Shown in pieces: positions 6,576 to 7,033 of a stretch of 7,033 nt of DNA. The DNA is from CALZFJ01 sp051878575. GTDB taxonomy: Bacteria; Bacteroidota; Bacteroidia; Bacteroidales; Muribaculaceae. The position numbers and the translations under genes are program-made. The stretch lies in contig JBJEKJ010000081.1 of the NCBI GenBank assembly GCA_051878575.1, positions 1-7,033 of the forward strand, written 5' to 3'. Position 1 is the first letter of the stretch. The number at the start of each line of letters is the position of its first letter. The notes below the pieces were generated by a model that did not search any database, was not told the DNA's origin, and saw only the letters and a program-made list of their open reading frames with translations.

Positions 6576-6593
6576 ACACCGTTTTATATCATC

Positions 6594-6938
6594 TTGGCTG
6601 AGAAACGACATAGAATCATCGCACTGCTGCTTGCATTGCTATTCGTTGGCTACTATGCGGGCAACACCATGTTTGAGCATGTGCACTATGTCGACAATGT
6701 GATGGTGGTTCACTCCCACCCTTTCGGCGAAAGCGGACATTCCCACACTTCGGCCGGAATGCAGGCAATATCGCTGCTGAACAGCGCCATAATCCTCGGC
6801 TCACCAGAGACTGTGACCACATCACCGGCCATGCTGCTGATAGCCATCGTGGGCTTTGTGGCAGCAGCAGCCGCCATTTCACGCCATCTCCTGTCACTCT
6901 CGCTGCGCGCGCCGCCGGCTGTTGATTGCAACATATAG
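6594..6938 (+). CDS. His-rich two-helix membrane protein, function unknown
   Basis: A 114-residue inner-membrane protein. A basic N-terminus (K4, R5, R7) precedes a hydrophobic helix at about 8-23, and a second helix spans about 78-97. By the positive-inside rule the loop between them faces the periplasm. That loop holds three HxH motifs (H29/H31, H40/H42, H49/H51), a plausible Zn, Cu or Ni binding cluster. It resembles small His-rich Bacteroidetes membrane proteins often seen near TonB-dependent receptors, from memory, but none lies within this window. The start is inferred as TTG at 6594: no ATG in frame precedes the first helix, and the frame is closed by the kinase stop at 6573-6575. TTG starts are uncommon in this phylum, so the start is the weakest part. 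Probably cotranscribed with the kinase. Metal binding is inference. Confidence 0.75.
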   Translation: MAEKRHRIIALLLALLFVGYYAGNTMFEHVHYVDNVMVVHSHPFGESGHSHTSAGMQAISLLNSAIILGSPETVTTSPAMLLIAIVGFVAAAAAISRHLLSLSLRAPPAVDCNI

Positions 6939-6978
6939 AGAATTTACTTTTATAGTTACAATCAACAATCCTACAATT

Positions 6979-7025
6979 AAGAGGCTGTGTCGTAATTGAG
7001 GTTTACGGCGCAGCTTCTCTTTTTT
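6979..7025 (+). terminator. Intrinsic terminator closing the kinase/His-rich operon
   Basis: GCTGTGTCGTAA (6984-6995) pairs with TTACGGCGCAGC (7003-7014) over 12 continuous pairs, including two wobbles, around the 7-base loop TTGAGGT. After a TT bulge the stem continues as AAGAG (6979-6983) with CTCTT (7017-7021). A T-run at 7020-7025 follows. It lies 40 bases past the stop codon of the His-rich gene. The opening GAGGCTGTGTC also resembles tips of some insertion sequences, but the pairing and T-run explain it fully as a terminator. Confidence 0.85.
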
Positions 7026-7033
7026 ATCGACTT

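Noticed and set aside
6616..6934. Minus-strand frames opposite the His-rich gene
   Set aside because: Cys/Trp/Ser/Arg-rich shadow translations without domain or promoter; the plus-strand frame has membrane helices and a terminator.

Overview
The window looks like ordinary chromosome from a Bacteroidetes bacterium, most likely of the order Bacteroidales. The evidence is a set of promoter matches to the Bacteroidetes consensus (TTTG, about 19-21 bases, then TAnnTTTG), the lack of clear Shine-Dalgarno sequences, and the protein types: a PorT/OmpX-like outer-membrane barrel, an orphan ATP-grasp protein opening NPENDLALA, and a His-rich two-helix membrane protein. The genus cannot be fixed from the sequence. 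I see no phage, CRISPR array, complete insertion sequence or defence system.

Layout from left to right. Positions 1-337 hold no gene I can support, only a strong stem-loop and short repeats. alaS (alanyl-tRNA synthetase) runs leftward over 338-2956. A short MerR-type regulator runs rightward over 3126-3473. The two diverge from one compact region in which their predicted promoters occupy the same 36 bp (3053-3088), and the alaS mRNA leader contains two adjoining perfect inverted repeats. Next come two leftward genes: a small secreted beta-barrel protein (3498-3995) with its own promoter, and an ATP-grasp-like protein of unknown substrate (4152-5333), whose best promoter match would make its mRNA almost leaderless. 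Rightward again, a tRNA-Arg(ACG) at 5553-5626 with a consensus promoter ends at a strong intrinsic terminator. It is followed by a PfkB-family sugar or nucleoside kinase (5703-6575) and, 18 bp later in the same direction, the His-rich membrane protein (6594-6938). A 17-bp-stem terminator closes that pair at the right edge.

Most content is housekeeping or conserved-hypothetical. The clearest functional links are translation genes (alaS, tRNA-Arg) and the alaS/merR shared control region, where transcription of one gene should physically exclude the other. The kinase and the His-rich protein probably form a two-gene operon. No previously undescribed multi-gene system is evident. The best leads are the overlapping divergent promoters, the structured alaS leader, the orphan ATP-grasp enzyme and the His-rich membrane protein.
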